Positions 39,736-51,187 are shown, numbered from the stretch's first letter. The stretch is DNA of 64,000 bases from Brachionus manjavacas (GCA_019054805.1 JAHQIY010000003.1:7316001-7380000); one strand, 5' to 3'. Notes: generated by a model not told the origin, from the letters alone. Numbers and translations: made by a program.

Positions 39736-41053
39736 GAATTGTACAGGGACTTGAAGGATTGAGGATTCCAGGCATGGAAGGCCTGGCGGAGTTGTCCAAG
39801 AATGGAGTTGGCTTTGGCCGCCGAGTGTTGGCAGTGGATTCTCCATTTCAGGTCACTAGAGAAATATACGCCGAGGTCCTTTTCCGTTTTGATCTCTTCA
39901 AGTGTCAGTCTGTAACATCTGGAACAGCTGATGTCATGGTGAGCTTGAAAGAAGTGCAAAAGTGATTAGTTTTATTTTTGAAAACCATGAATTTGCATTT
40001 CTCGACGTTGAAACTCATGTGCCAGGTGTTAGCCCACGTCGCGAGCAGGTCTATATCGGACTGTAGTTGGGCAATATCGAGGCCGTTCTTGATGGTGGCA
40101 ATGATCTTAGTGTCATCGGCAAAGAGCTTGCAGTGGTGGTGTACTCCGTTTGGCATGTCGTTGATGAACAGGGTGAATAGTAGAGGACCAAGAACCGATC
40201 CCTTAGGTACACCGCTCGTGACCTGGCACCAGTCTGAAGAGCTGGAGCCGATAACTACTCGTTGTTTTCGGTCGGAAAGGAAATCGGAGAGCCAGTCGAG
40301 GAGGAGGCCGTCGAAACCGTAAGACTTTAGCTTGGACAGCAGTTCTGAGTGGGACACTTTATCGAAGGCTTTGGCAAAATCGAGGAAGACTATGATCGAG
40401 GTGAATCCGCGGCTGGAAGCTTCGGTTATGATATCGAGGGTTTCCAGTAGGTTCGACTCACATGACTTTTTGTATACGAAGCCGTGTTGTTGAGGAGTGA
40501 TGAGCTGGTTAATGATGAAGTGATCCATCATCATGTCTCTGATGATGCGTTCCATTATCTTGCATGGCACCGCAGTGAAGGATATAGGTCTGTAGTTGAC
40601 TGGGTCGGTTCTTGTACCTTTCTTGAAGATGGGGGTAACATTCGCTTCCTTCCAGTGGGTGGGGAGCTTCCCGGATTTTAAGGATTGGCAGAAGATTAGG
40701 GAGAAAGCTTCGGCAAGGGCGTCGGCGCATTCACGTAAAATGTAGGGATTAAGTTTGTCAGAACCTTGAGACTTGTATTTATTGAGTTTGTTAAGAATAA
40801 GTCTAACTTTGTTCGATGAGAAAGACTCCATGCAACTTGGCAGGTGGCTAGGGATCTAGGAGGCATGGAAGGAACAGGGAGGTGGGTGACTGGGTTGAAG
40901 GCTGAGAAGAACTGGTCGTTAAGCATATTCACAATCTTTGGCATGTCGGTAATGGTGTTGCCTTGGGGGTCGATGAGCGAACGTATCTGGGTGGGTAGCT
41001 TTCTTTGACTCTTCACATACGAGTAGATCAACTTGGGGTTGTGTTTGCTAAGC
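39735..41053 (-). mobile_element. LINE element B: GC-rich jockey-like reverse transcriptase, truncated
   Basis: Minus-strand frames give KLIYSYVKSQRKLPTQIRSL, SQGSDKLNPYILREC, VNYRPISFTAVPCKIMERI, GFVYKKSCESNLLETLD, FLDFAKAFDKVSH, SGVPKGSVLGPLLFTLFIND, LFADDTKI and DLGVYFSSDLKW. The main frame runs 40831-39905, with frameshifts near 40835 and 39955. The copy is 5'-truncated near 41053 and lacks the RT C-terminus, stopping where element A begins. It is near 50% G+C in a 25% background, so it keeps the composition of a different source or a recent invader. Confidence 0.92.
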
Positions 41054-41178
41054 TAAAAATTAAAGATTTTATTCTTTCCGGAAATTTTTCAAAACGAGTT
41101 TTTGAAAAAAATTAGCGTTAGTTAAAATAAATTTTTAAATAAAATATTTTCAAAATTTTTTTTTGAAGAATTGAGGTT

Positions 41179-41332
41179 TACGATTAAAAGGAAAATCATC
41201 TTCGGATGTTGAATATCAACTCTATGTATTAATCTCTGGGTTAGATCTGAGCAATCGCTAAAAAGTTCTTCTAAAACTTAAAAAGGAAATATAAGCGATC
41301 TCTTTATTATCCTCAAAATAAGAGGCAATCAT
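41179..41332 (+). repeat. Dispersed 155-bp repeat, copy 2
   Basis: Direct repeat of 36845-37000, lying on the other side of the LINE block. It ends GGCAATCATTATTATT, an ATT microsatellite tail of the type that terminates several LINE families. Confidence 0.8.
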
Positions 41333-42007
41333 TATTATTTCAATCATTTTAGATAAATAAAATTAATTTTTTTTCTAGTTGAAAATTAAAATGGCTATTT
41401 CTATTTCGCTAAAATGGAAAAAGACGCACTTTTTAAAACTTTTTGAGCACTCAAAAATTAAACAAACATGTTAACTAAGTTACTTAGCTGGATTAAAAAT
41501 TTTTTCTTTATTTGTAATTATTTTCCTTTTATTCTATTCCAAATAAAATTATAAAACAACAAAATTTTATTTTTATTTTTTTATTATTAGAAAAAATTAA
41601 AGAACTTTTTTTGTCATCTGATCTATTAAATTGAAAAATTTATAAATATAATACTTGTAACTAAATTAAAATTGAATTTTTACTCAAATATTATAAAAGT
41701 ATGATATTTGTTGTAATTTAACTTGGCTTAATTTCGAGTATATTTTTAATTTGAGTGTTACATAAAATTTAAAAAATTAGAATAATTTTTTCATTGAAAC
41801 CAGCAAACAAGTAAAGTAAAAACTTAACAGCGAAAAATATCAAAATCAAATTCTTTTTTCCATTCATTTGATTTATTCACTTTTCGGAGAAGAGTCAGCA
41901 ATAAGCACAAGCACTAAATGCTTTTTCTGCTGAGGACTCGATAAGACCTTATCATTTATCACGTGATTTAGTTTATCTAAAACTCAACCAATTTTTTGTT
42001 CTCAAAA
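41333..42007. other. Spacer upstream of CLN3 copy B
   Basis: AT-rich, no coding signal. GC-richer patches near 41885-41965 (TTCGGAGAAGAGTCAGCA, ATCACGTGATTTAG with a CACGTG E-box) lie 40-120 bp before the ATG and may be promoter sequence. Confidence 0.45.
41961..41966. promoter_or_regulatory. CACGTG E-box upstream of CLN3 copy B
   Basis: A perfect CACGTG palindrome within TATCACGTGATTTAG, about 40 bp before the ATG. In vertebrates lysosomal genes including CLN3 are controlled by TFEB through GTCACGTGAC (CLEAR) sites. This core fits (TCACGTGA), but use here is inference. Confidence 0.4.
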
Positions 42008-43453
42008 ATGATATTAAGAAAATTCAAAATTATTAATTCAATAAATATGAACATGAATCGTTTGGAACACTATTGGGGAAAATACTACCCACAGTTTGTG
42101 ATCACATCCTACTGGCTTTTAGGCTTGACAAATAATTTTGCTTATGTTATCATGCTTTCGGCTGCCCATGACATTTTATCTGATGGCAATTCCAATGGTA
42201 CTGATTTGCCCAAGCACAATACTACAAATAGGTATGATTGCAATGAATTGTCAACTGGTGCGATCCTTCTTGCCGATATTCTACCGGGAATTGCCATTAA
42301 ATTAGTAGCACCATTTTTTGTGCATAGAATAAAATATTGGAAAAGAGTGGTTGTGGTCATTATTACCAATTCATGCAGCTTTTTGCTTGTCTCACTGACC
42401 CCTAGTAATTTAAAACCATTGATTTTTCTAGGTGTAATGGCAGCAAGTTTTAGCTCAAGTTTTGGCGAAATTACATTTTTGAGTATGAGTACACTCTACA
42501 TTCGGACTCTTTCGATTACGGGATGGGCATCAGGTACCGGTGCAGCTGGCTTGATTGGATCATTTGGTTACGCGGCACTTACATCTATAGGACTGACGCC
42601 AAGTACCACTATTTTATTGATGATGTTCATTCCTGTCTTAATGGCTCTAAGTTATGTTGCACTGCCTACTGTTGACTTTGCCAAATCTCAAGTTTATTCT
42701 GAGCTTGATACGGACTCAGAAGAACGAGACACAAATGAGACCAATGACGAAAATAATCTTGGATCAGTTAACCACGGATCTCTAAGAGATAAATTCAAGC
42801 TTCTGCCACCACTTCTAAAATTTATGATACCTTTATTTTTGGTCTATTTTGCCGAGTATTTTATCAATCAAGGTTTATTTGAATTATTATATTTTAAAAA
42901 TGCATTCATTAAGGAACACAAATTACAATACAGGTATTTTTTTTTCTCTACAAAAAAAATAAATTTTTGGTATCCAAATGTAGATGGTATAATGTTATGT
43001 ACCAATTGGCTGTTTTTGTGTCAAGGTCATCTGTTAAATGGATAAAGATAAAGTTTTTGCCCATATTTCCAATTCTGCAAATTCTTAATATCTTCATCTT
43101 TTTGTCACACATATATTTGGATTATTTTCCGTCAATATGGATTGTGTTTTTGCTGATATTCTGGGAGGGTCTTCTTGGCGGTGGATGTTACGTGAAGTAC
43201 GTTGTCTTAATGATTTACTTTATTTAGATAAAAATTTCAATTGAGTGTTCTAGCTCCTTTAATCAAATATCAATTGAGATACCAAAAAATGTGAGAGAAT
43301 TTTCGATTGCAGTCGCTAGCATTGCTGATAGTTTTGGTATCGCTTTGGCCGGGTTCACAGGTAAAACTATTATTCTAAGATTTTATTTTATATAAATTGC
43401 CTCTTAAAGCGATTCCTGTGCACAATTCTATTTGTTCGTATGGTAATAAATGA
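42008..43453 (+). CDS. CLN3: CLN3/battenin homologue, complete (copy B), 4 exons, 429 aa
   Basis: Multi-pass late endosome/lysosome membrane protein of the CLN3 family. Exons 42008-42933, 42984-43196, 43254-43360 and 43410-43453 join in phase; length agrees with human CLN3 (438 aa). Features: GLTNNFAYVIMLSAAHDIL in the first membrane segment, a luminal Asn/Thr-rich loop, SSFGEITFLSMS, GWASGTGAAGLIGSFGYA, an acidic cytosolic loop (ELDTDSEERDTNETNDE), AEYFINQGLFELLYF, GGGCYVN and the C-terminal IPVHNSIC. Intron 1 is only 50 bp and splits the Arg codon of QYR; the paralogue at 2-698 lacks it. The protein ends SYGNK, without the CaaX prenylation box of human CLN3. The ATG at 42008 is the first in frame. 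Confidence 0.95.
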
Positions 43454-44777
43454 CTGGTAAATTAATCATCATTTTTTTAAATCTTTATTTTTAAAAATTT
43501 TAATTTAGTTTTGTAATTGATCTTGTCTTGATGATATGCATTTTTTTATTTTAACTTATTTTGAAACTGGTCAATTTTGGGCCTAATTGGTGGTATTATT
43601 TTCCTAACTTAAATTTTGAGGACAAATTTAGAGCATAAACCCTAATTGTATCAGTTTTTAGTAAAAAGTCTAGAAACTTTTATTCAAAAATGCAAAAAAT
43701 AGAATCTTGTAAATTAGAATGGTCACTCATAAGCATTTCAAATTCTTTTTGATCAATTTAATGACCAAAAATATAATAAGAAATTGTTTATAGACCTGAA
43801 ATTTTAAATAAGAAAATAAGTTAAATAAATAGTATGACTAGCGTGGAACACTATTGACTAGTTTTTTTTTTTTCAAAATAGAAAAAATAAAAATTTAATT
43901 TAAAGAATCATGTAATTTTTTTGTTTATTTGCATAAATTCTTAAATTAAAAAAATTTGAATCAAAGTAATTTTTTTTTCATCTGTATGAACTTTTTCTGA
44001 ATTTCGCAATTTTTCAAAAAAAATTTAGAAAAATTCAGAATAAAATAATTTGCAAAAAATTTTTTAATAAAAAATTCGGCAAATTTCCGGAAATCTTCAC
44101 TCACAAATGATAAATCATTAAATTCAATCAACTTTTTTTGTCAATAAATTCAGAATTTTCGATTAAAGGCGAAACACAAACAATGTTGATCGCAAATTAT
44201 AAATAGTTTTTAATTGAATTAAAATTTTCTCAAAATAATTTATTTGTCTAGGTAATTTTAGCCTCATATGGACTAAATTAATAAATTTGAGAACTTTATT
44301 ATATATTTAAGAAAAAAATTTTCCTTGGAATTATTATTTAAATTTATTTAGAATTATAAATTTTTTAGAAAAATTTTTTTTGGCTCTCAGAAGGACGAAT
44401 TATTTTTGAATTACATTTAAAAATATTTAGTTCTCACTTAGAATTAAAAACCGAAAAAATTTTAAAATATAGTAATTTGATTAGACTTTAAAAAAATAAT
44501 TTTGTGAATTTTGGATTTGACTTTGAATGTATGGCTTTTGAATTGCTCTTTATTAAGATGACTATTTGATTAATAGCTGTTTCGAAATAAACAGTTATTT
44601 TTAACTATTTCAATTTTTTTAATTCGCGTGTATCAAAATAGTTTATGATTGCTTCACTTTATCTCAAATTTCAAGAATAAGTATTAGAAAAAAAATTAGA
44701 AAGATAGACTTTAACTTTGTTACAAATCTCAGCATTGCAAACTATCATTGGGCTCATTTTAAAAAACCAAATGGCAC
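43454..44777. other. Intergenic AT-rich region
   Basis: No conserved frames or RNAs seen. Long T/A runs. Confidence 0.5.
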
Positions 44778-44779
44778 TA

Positions 44780-45021
44780 CAGTGCCGGAAAGTAACTTGT
44801 CACACCATATCATTTGATATCATTTAATATCATTTTTTTTAACTTTCCTCATATCAGCTGATATCAGCTTTTATTCGATATCAGATAATACCAGGTGAAT
44901 TTAAATTTGAATTTCTATATGTAAATAATTTTTTTTCCTCATTTTAGCTGATATCAAATCATAACACCTGATATCAAATGATATCAAATAATATGATGTG
45001 ACAAGTTAATTTCCGGCACTG
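44780..45021. mobile_element. Tc1/mariner-type MITE, 242 bp, TA duplication
   Basis: Inverted termini of about 45 bp starting CAGTGCCGGAAA (left AGTAACTTGTCACACCATAT, right reverse complement TTAACTTGTCACATCATAT). TA lies on both sides (44778-44779, 45022-45023). The interior is full of GATATC palindromes (TGATATCA repeated), giving nested hairpin potential. No transposase. Confidence 0.9.
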
Positions 45022-45320
45022 TATGTAAAGATACATTGTTATGTCATCTTAAAGCAATCGTGTGTGTAATCGGAGAAAGTGATGAGGTTTTGTTGAATTG
45101 TCAATGCGATAATTTGATAATCATCCTAGCAATTCTTTTAAATTAAGTAAATAAGAGGAAAAACATATGATGAAGAAAAATTTCTTATAGTATGAAATTG
45201 AGAGTATGAAGCCGATAGTCGAATTCTTAGTTCAGAAAAAAAATTGAAATTTTTAAAAAATTTATTTCAATAATGGTTATTAAAAAATAATAAATTATAT
45301 TAATAATACAATGAGGATTC

Positions 45321-45525
45321 ACCAATTCATGCAGCTTTTTGCTTGTCTCACTGACCCCTAGTAATTTAAAACCATTGATTTTTCTAGGTGTAATGGCAGC
45401 AAGTTTTAGCTCAAGTTTTGGCGAAATTACATTTTTGAGTATGAGTACACTCTACATTCGGACTCTTTCGATTACCGGATGGGCATCAGGTACCGGTGCA
45501 GCTGGCTTGATTGGATCATTTGGTT
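45321..45525 (+). pseudogene. Duplicated internal fragment of CLN3 copy B
   Basis: A 205-bp stretch matching 42365-42569 of CLN3 copy B exon 1 with a single difference (G42520 versus C45476). The frame is open but ends at a TAA just beyond the homology. Both breakpoints are inside the exon, so this is a genomic duplicate, not an exon or a processed copy. Confidence 0.95.
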
Positions 45526-45785
45526 CTTAATCTCATTTCATTTTATTTCAATTTGTATTAATAATTTGTTATTTGTATTTTCGAACTGACTAATTCGAAC
45601 CTTTTGTTGTACATTCTCTGTTTTAAGTTAAGTAATTTGAACCTGCTTTTTCTCAATGCTTTTTTGAGTTTTTGCAAGTTGTTTCTTAAAAAAAAGAAAA
45701 AAAATTTAATTTTATAATTATGATTAAAATTTAAAATAATTTACTTGTAGCTATTTTAAAATGTGTAAACCTTTTTCATCATAAA

Positions 45786-46042
45786 AATAGGGAAACCAGT
45801 TTCGACTGGGTAATGATTGCGGTGTAGATGATCAACTCGATAGAGTAGCCTCTGTGCCAGATCGGAACCGTTGCTCAAAAAGGTACTTGAAAAGGTGATG
45901 AGCGCCTCCCTATTATCCATTAGGATGGAAAAGGGACAATTATTATAATTATTATTCGACTGGGTTGTAATTTTGGTGAATATGATTAAATCCATGTTAG
46001 ATCGAAGCCCTTGTTTAAAAAAGTACGGGAAAAAGACACGTT
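45786..46042 (+). repeat. Dispersed repeat, diverged copies 3 and 4 in tandem
   Basis: 45786-45956 aligns with the 36845 and 41179 repeats (AACCAGTTTCG, ATGATCAACTC, GATCGGAACCGTTGCTCAAAAAG, CTATTATCC) and ends ACAATTATTATAATTATTATT. A second partial unit follows from 45957 (TTCGACTGGG, TTAGATCGAAGCCC, TTAAAAAAGTAC). Confidence 0.65.
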
Positions 46043-46581
46043 AAAAATGATTTATTTATTATTACTATTTATCTTCTTTTCTTTATTAAAATTATCAACT
46101 TGAAAAATATTTATCTACTTAATAAACACTATTCAATTTTTTAATAAATGTTTATAATAAATTAATTAGTTTAAAATTTGATAACGAGTCTTAAAATTTG
46201 TTTATTTTTCTTAAAATACCGTCAACTTTTACAATTTGAAACTTTTTTTATTTAGCCATAATTTCAATTTCAATTCGGTGAAAATAAAGTAGTTAGAAGC
46301 TTGGAGCAAAGCAATTTTAGTTAATGTTAATTTTAAATAACTCAAATATCATTTCTTTAATGGAATCTAAATCTCAATTTTAAATTTTAAGTCAAACTTT
46401 GGATTTAGTCTAAAAAATTCTAAAAAAATTGACCAATTCTGCTGTTTATTAATATGTACTAAAATAAGACAAGTGTCTTCCCTTTTAAAAAAAACTTTTA
46501 CATTTCATGCCATTTCTTCTCAATTTCATTCAAAACTTTTATTCTTTAAATAATAAAATAAAAAGGAAAAAAATTCAGAAC
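46043..46581. other. Spacer downstream of TSNAXIP1
   Basis: AT-rich 3' flank of the minus-strand gene. No other feature recognised. Confidence 0.5.
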
Positions 46582-49188
46582 TTATTTTCTTGGATAATTA
46601 AACAAATTAGTATTTTCAATTTTGATCTTGAAAGCTTCTTGATCAATTTGTTTTTCACTGCCAAAGCACCAACTTACAATTCTGTCAATGTTTTTTTCAG
46701 TGATAGATTCGTCAATATTCACGATAGTTTTTCGGACATCTGCCGGACTTATTGTACTTTTTTGATTTAAAAAAAATAATTTAAATGTCGTAAAAAATCT
46801 TGATTTCTTACCTTTGTCCTGACAAGCTTTCCATAATTTGATTTGCAAAGTTGAGTCTTTCTTCTTTAATAAATTTTTTGACCATGTTCAAAAAACTATT
46901 CGAATTATCTTCATGTCCCTCTGAGAAAAGCGATATATACTCAATTCGTGATCCGTCTACTGAGCTCGAATCCTGTTCGGCTGTTTGAATTACTTCATTT
47001 AATTGCTCCATATTTTTGGAACGGAAAAAACTGCGCAGCACTTCCTTTAGAACACTTTTTGAAATAACATTCTAAAAAAATTATTTAACTTTAGCATAGA
47101 AAATTTATCATCCTCATCTTACTCCTTCAATATCTCTCATTTCATTTTCTTTCAACATATCCAAAAGAATATTCATCATTTTTTTCTCGTAAAAGTAAAC
47201 CTGTTCATCACAAAAACCTTGAAGAGCATTTTGGAAAAATTCCGTAAGATCTGTGGAGTATTTATCACATGCATCATTCACATTATAGCTATACTCAAAT
47301 GCATCGTTATTATATTTTTTTTTAAGAAAACCAATCCAAGACTCGTCCAAGTCATGTTCAAAAGATGAAGATTCTTTTTTCTGGAAAAAAAAAAATAAAT
47401 TTTAAAGAAAAAAAATCTTGTTACCGCTTCTTTTTGCATTCGGTAATTCATGAACTCGTTGATGATTTTTAGCGTGTCTTTTTTGGAAAATTTTTTATTT
47501 TTTAATTTTCCTTCATATCTTAAATAAGCTGGAATGTCTGCACCAATGCCCTGAGATTAAAATGTTAAAAAAAATAATAATTTGTTTTTTCCAGCATACA
47601 AATCCAGTGAAATCAGATTTTGAATTTGAATCCAGCTCACTGATCAATATTTCTAATAAATGGGCACTTGATTTATTATCAGAGATATCTCGCCATCTTT
47701 CGGCACCACCTTCAACAAGTGCCCCACATATATTCCAGTCTGGCCGAGGAGTGTTCGATTCTCTATTGGCTTCCAACTCCTGCACTATTTCTTGAAGTTT
47801 TTCCTCTAGCTTTCTAGCATGCTCTCTCAATGCTCTTGGAAAAAAATATCAGAGTTTATTAAATTTAATAATCATTTTTTAATTATTCTATTTACCCATA
47901 GTCATGTCTCACATTTTTCATCTCTTTTTCTAAATTTTCATTTTTGGCTTCTAGCTCTTTGTAAACAGTTTCTAAAGCTAGATAATCTCGGCGAGGTATA
48001 ACATCGCCATAGTCAGCTTCCATTTTAGTCAAGCGCTTCATTGAATCAGTTAAATTTTGTCGGCAAACTCTGAAATTATTAATTTGTAATTTTAGAGAAT
48101 GTATAAAAAAAAGAAGATAGTTTTTACCTCAAGGCTATTTTAAGAGTGACGGGGTCGTCTTCACTTTCTTCTTCAACTGCTGCATGGCCTTCAGCTTGTC
48201 GCTTCTTTTCCTTTTTCAGCTCGTTAAGCTTAGCCTCCTCCTGTTGAAATCTCAAATCATTCAAATCAACAATCAGCAATTTACGCTTGTCCTGTTCATT
48301 GCGAAATTTTTCATGCTCCGCAGCCAACTCATTCTGAAGCTTGTCGACCTGAATCTCCAACATGTGTCGATCATTTTTCAATTGTAAAACTAAATCTTGA
48401 AGTTTTTTCTTTTCTTCTTTTAAATTTTTGATCTCAATTTTTTCCTCCTCTCTATACTGCATCAGTTTATGGTCACATTGATCGGCCAAAGTGACCAGCA
48501 TTTGCTTAAGTGGTTCAAGTTCGCGAATTTTTTCTCGTTGTGAAGCTAACATCAGCTCATATTCATTTTTGATAGATGACAAAATCGGCTTATAGGTCTT
48601 GAATTCCTCGAGTAAATATTCAAAAGCCTCACGGTATGCCTTTAAAAAATAACAAATTAAAACTTTAACAAAATTTTGTACATTCCTACCTGAAGTCGAG
48701 CTTCACTTGTTGTAAAAGAATTTTCACATCCGAGCACCTTAAGCTCTCGCTGTAAAAATTTTTCCAAATTCTCCAAAAATTTTGGCTTCGGAGTTATGTT
48801 CGGCCTTCCTTCTGCTTGAGCATTAGTTATTATTAAATTATTGTTTTTAGTCAACGAAATTTGTAAATTAGAAGGTCGTTGATTAGCGGAATGTGCTGGC
48901 CAAGTATCAATAACTCCACCTGAATTCTCCCCACTGGTCTATTTTTTTCATTAATTTTACTTTTATTTTTTTGATAGAATTTAGTTTTACCTTTAGAGCA
49001 TTTCTAGGAGGAACAGAAATAGTTGAATTTCCAATGGTATATTTATTACCCAAGTCGATTTTGGCTAATTGACTTTTAAATTTTCTATTTAGCACGCATT
49101 TTTTTCATTTTTTCAAATTTTACCTTTGACTCTTTATTGGAGGCAACCGAGGAGTCTCCTCTTGAGTATTGTAGCTAGCTAATTCCAT
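46582..49188 (-). CDS. TSNAXIP1: Translin-associated factor X-interacting protein 1 homologue, 10 exons, 715 aa
   Basis: Coiled-coil protein known in mammals as a testis-enriched TRAX (TSNAX) partner. Exons on the minus strand: 49188-49124, 49084-48991, 48938-48690, 48639-48128, 48069-47896, 47834-47600, 47550-47425, 47380-47123, 47071-46812, 46756-46582; phases agree. Family landmarks: PKFLENLEKFLQREL and SEARLQAYREAFEYLLEEFKTYKPIL in the N-terminal domain, IKNEYELML and REKIRELEPLK, a long coiled coil (about 190-300), DLNDLRFQ, DVIPRRDYLALE, STPRPDW..C..LVEGGAERW, AYLRYEGKLKNKKFSKKD, and a C-terminal helical, EF-hand-like half. The length fits the family. Introns are 40-140 bp. Confidence 0.93.
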
Positions 49189-50109
49189 AATTTATGATTT
49201 ATATTGGACTCGATTTTTTTTTAAAATTAAATTATGCAATTTTTATATTTGGATCAAAACTTTTAATTCTAAATTTTAAATTACCATGACAACTAGTCCT
49301 CTACTGACTTAGTTATTTATCTTCAAAAAAAATCTATTTGAGCAATTTAGCAGAATATTTAAAGAAAAACTTTAAAAATGCAATTTAAATTTTTATTTAA
49401 TGATCGGAATAAAACGGATTTTTAAAACTTAGAACTTGGCAATTTAGATGCAATTCTTATTTTAAAAAATGACTTGTTACGCGATCAATAATAGAAGATT
49501 GTATAAGCACAATAAGTATGGTTCAAATCTTTTATTTAAAAGATAAATCAAAGTTACTGAAAAAATTTCTAAATTCTGACATTTTTTTCATTGATTTTTA
49601 TTTCCTATGATGCAAACTTGTAGAGTTTTTTGCAAAAACTAAATTGAGGTAATGCAAACTTTAAATCAACTCATTGATTTTGCAGCAGAAGTTTTAGACT
49701 TTAGAAATAAAGCTTTTTTTTTTATTTTTGAACTGTTCTTTTGTTAAAAAATTGAGAATGTCTGTGATTTTAGTTTAAATTTTTAAAAATATTTTTTTTT
49801 TTAAAAATTCAAATAAAATGAAGGATTAATTAATTTTCATTTATAAATTATCTGAAAATAAGCATTATTAGAGCACATAATTTATTTTATTATTGAATAC
49901 TAGCAGAGCATTATATGTTAAATTCTTTAAAAAATCTACTCATGACTGCAATTAAAAAACTTAATAGAAATATGTAAGTCTTTTTTTTCAGATACAATAT
50001 TTTTTTAATCTATTTTCAGATAAATTATGGCATTGTCAATTTTGGTACAAAAAACAAAATATTAAAAATGCTAGTTTTTGACGGAACATAACATGTTTTT
50101 TAAATTGTA
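49189..50109. other. Intergenic AT-rich region upstream of TSNAXIP1
   Basis: No conserved gene or repeat seen. Confidence 0.5.
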
Positions 50110-50298
50110 GCAACTGATGAATCCCCTGTACCACCACTTAAATTTATGTTGGATTTATCGGCTTCAATGCCTATATTTTGTCAAATATTGTTCGATTTAA
50201 GGTCAATAGGAAGGAGGCATACGACTATATCTCGAGCAAGAGACCACCTTTTATTCTCATCGGTCTTAAAGAAACTCCAAGTGGAGATTAAGAAGTAA
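50110..50298 (+). other. Unidentified 62-codon open segment
   Basis: Reads ATDESPVPPLKFMLDLS ... IGRRHTTISRARDHLLFSS up to a TAA, just after a TTGTAG that could be an acceptor. Composition is less AT-biased than the flanks and codons look protein-like, but no start, partner exon or family was recognised. It may be an exon relic or mobile-element fragment. Confidence 0.35.
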
Positions 50299-50912
50299 TT
50301 GCGGCAAGAAAATTAGCACCCAAATATAATGATAGCTAAGAATTTAAACAAATAAGGATAACCTTTATAAGATTAACATAGTTTTAATGAAACAATTAAA
50401 GAGAATCCGCAAGAGATCTGTATTAAGAAGTAAAGAAAAAGATCAGTGTGGCAGAGATTAATGGAGATACTTTCGTTTCTCAATTAAGAGATTTTACAAA
50501 GATACAAAGCCAGGAATTTTCAAATATATTCCAATATTAGTCAAATACCCAAATACCATGAAATCACTTTGGAATTTAATAAGTTAGATTGTTTAACCTC
50601 TTTTCCTTGTTTAGCACAACTATTCTGGCAACTTACATCTAGCTACTTCTGAACATTCTCAAGAAATTTAATATCCTTTGCCGTATGAGTAAACCAAACT
50701 AATGCGGCGTATTCTAGGCAAAACGTCAATGATTCAGAACCTGAATGTACGCTTTTTTAATTTTATATTACAAAAGATTTATTGTTTTACTTTTCGGATC
50801 ATTTTTAATTGCATAAAGTGTTTTGTTATTTTTAAAATCATCTTTTGGCAACAAAAAATAGGTACTTTACTAATATTTACATTTATTAAAAAAATATGAC
50901 AGAAAATTATAT
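50299..50912. other. Unannotated AT-rich stretch
   Basis: Broken short frames only; nothing recognised. Confidence 0.4.
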
Positions 50913-51187
50913 ATCTAATAGTATCAAGGGTTTAGGGCCGCATCAAACTCTGAAATTCTTAATTTAATGCGTCATCAAGACTTGAGTTTAAAACAAAAAA
51001 ATAAAGGAATTTTTTTTACTATGCATTTAGTGCAGCACCAACAATTAAAAAAACAATATATTAGAAAAATTAATATTTTTTTCGATTTTTTTTGATTTTT
51101 TTGATTTAAACTCAAGTCTTGATGACGCATTAAATTAAGAATTTCAGAGTTTGATGCGGCCCTAAACCCGTGATAATACTATTAGAT
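50913..51187. mobile_element. MITE with about 80-bp near-perfect inverted repeats
   Basis: Arms 50913-50992 and 51105-51187 match almost perfectly apart from a 3-base indel near the tip (ATCTAATAGTAT then GGGTTTAGGGCCGCATC, through GACTTGAGTTTAAA). The 112-bp centre is T-rich. No transposase and no clear target duplication were seen. The element lies 300 bp from a hAT transposase relic whose end also carries GACTTGAGT motifs. Confidence 0.88.

Noticed and set aside
39978-40681. Plus-strand open frames of 65-114 codons
   Set aside because: Antisense shadows of GC-rich LINE element B, which has clear RT motifs on the minus strand.
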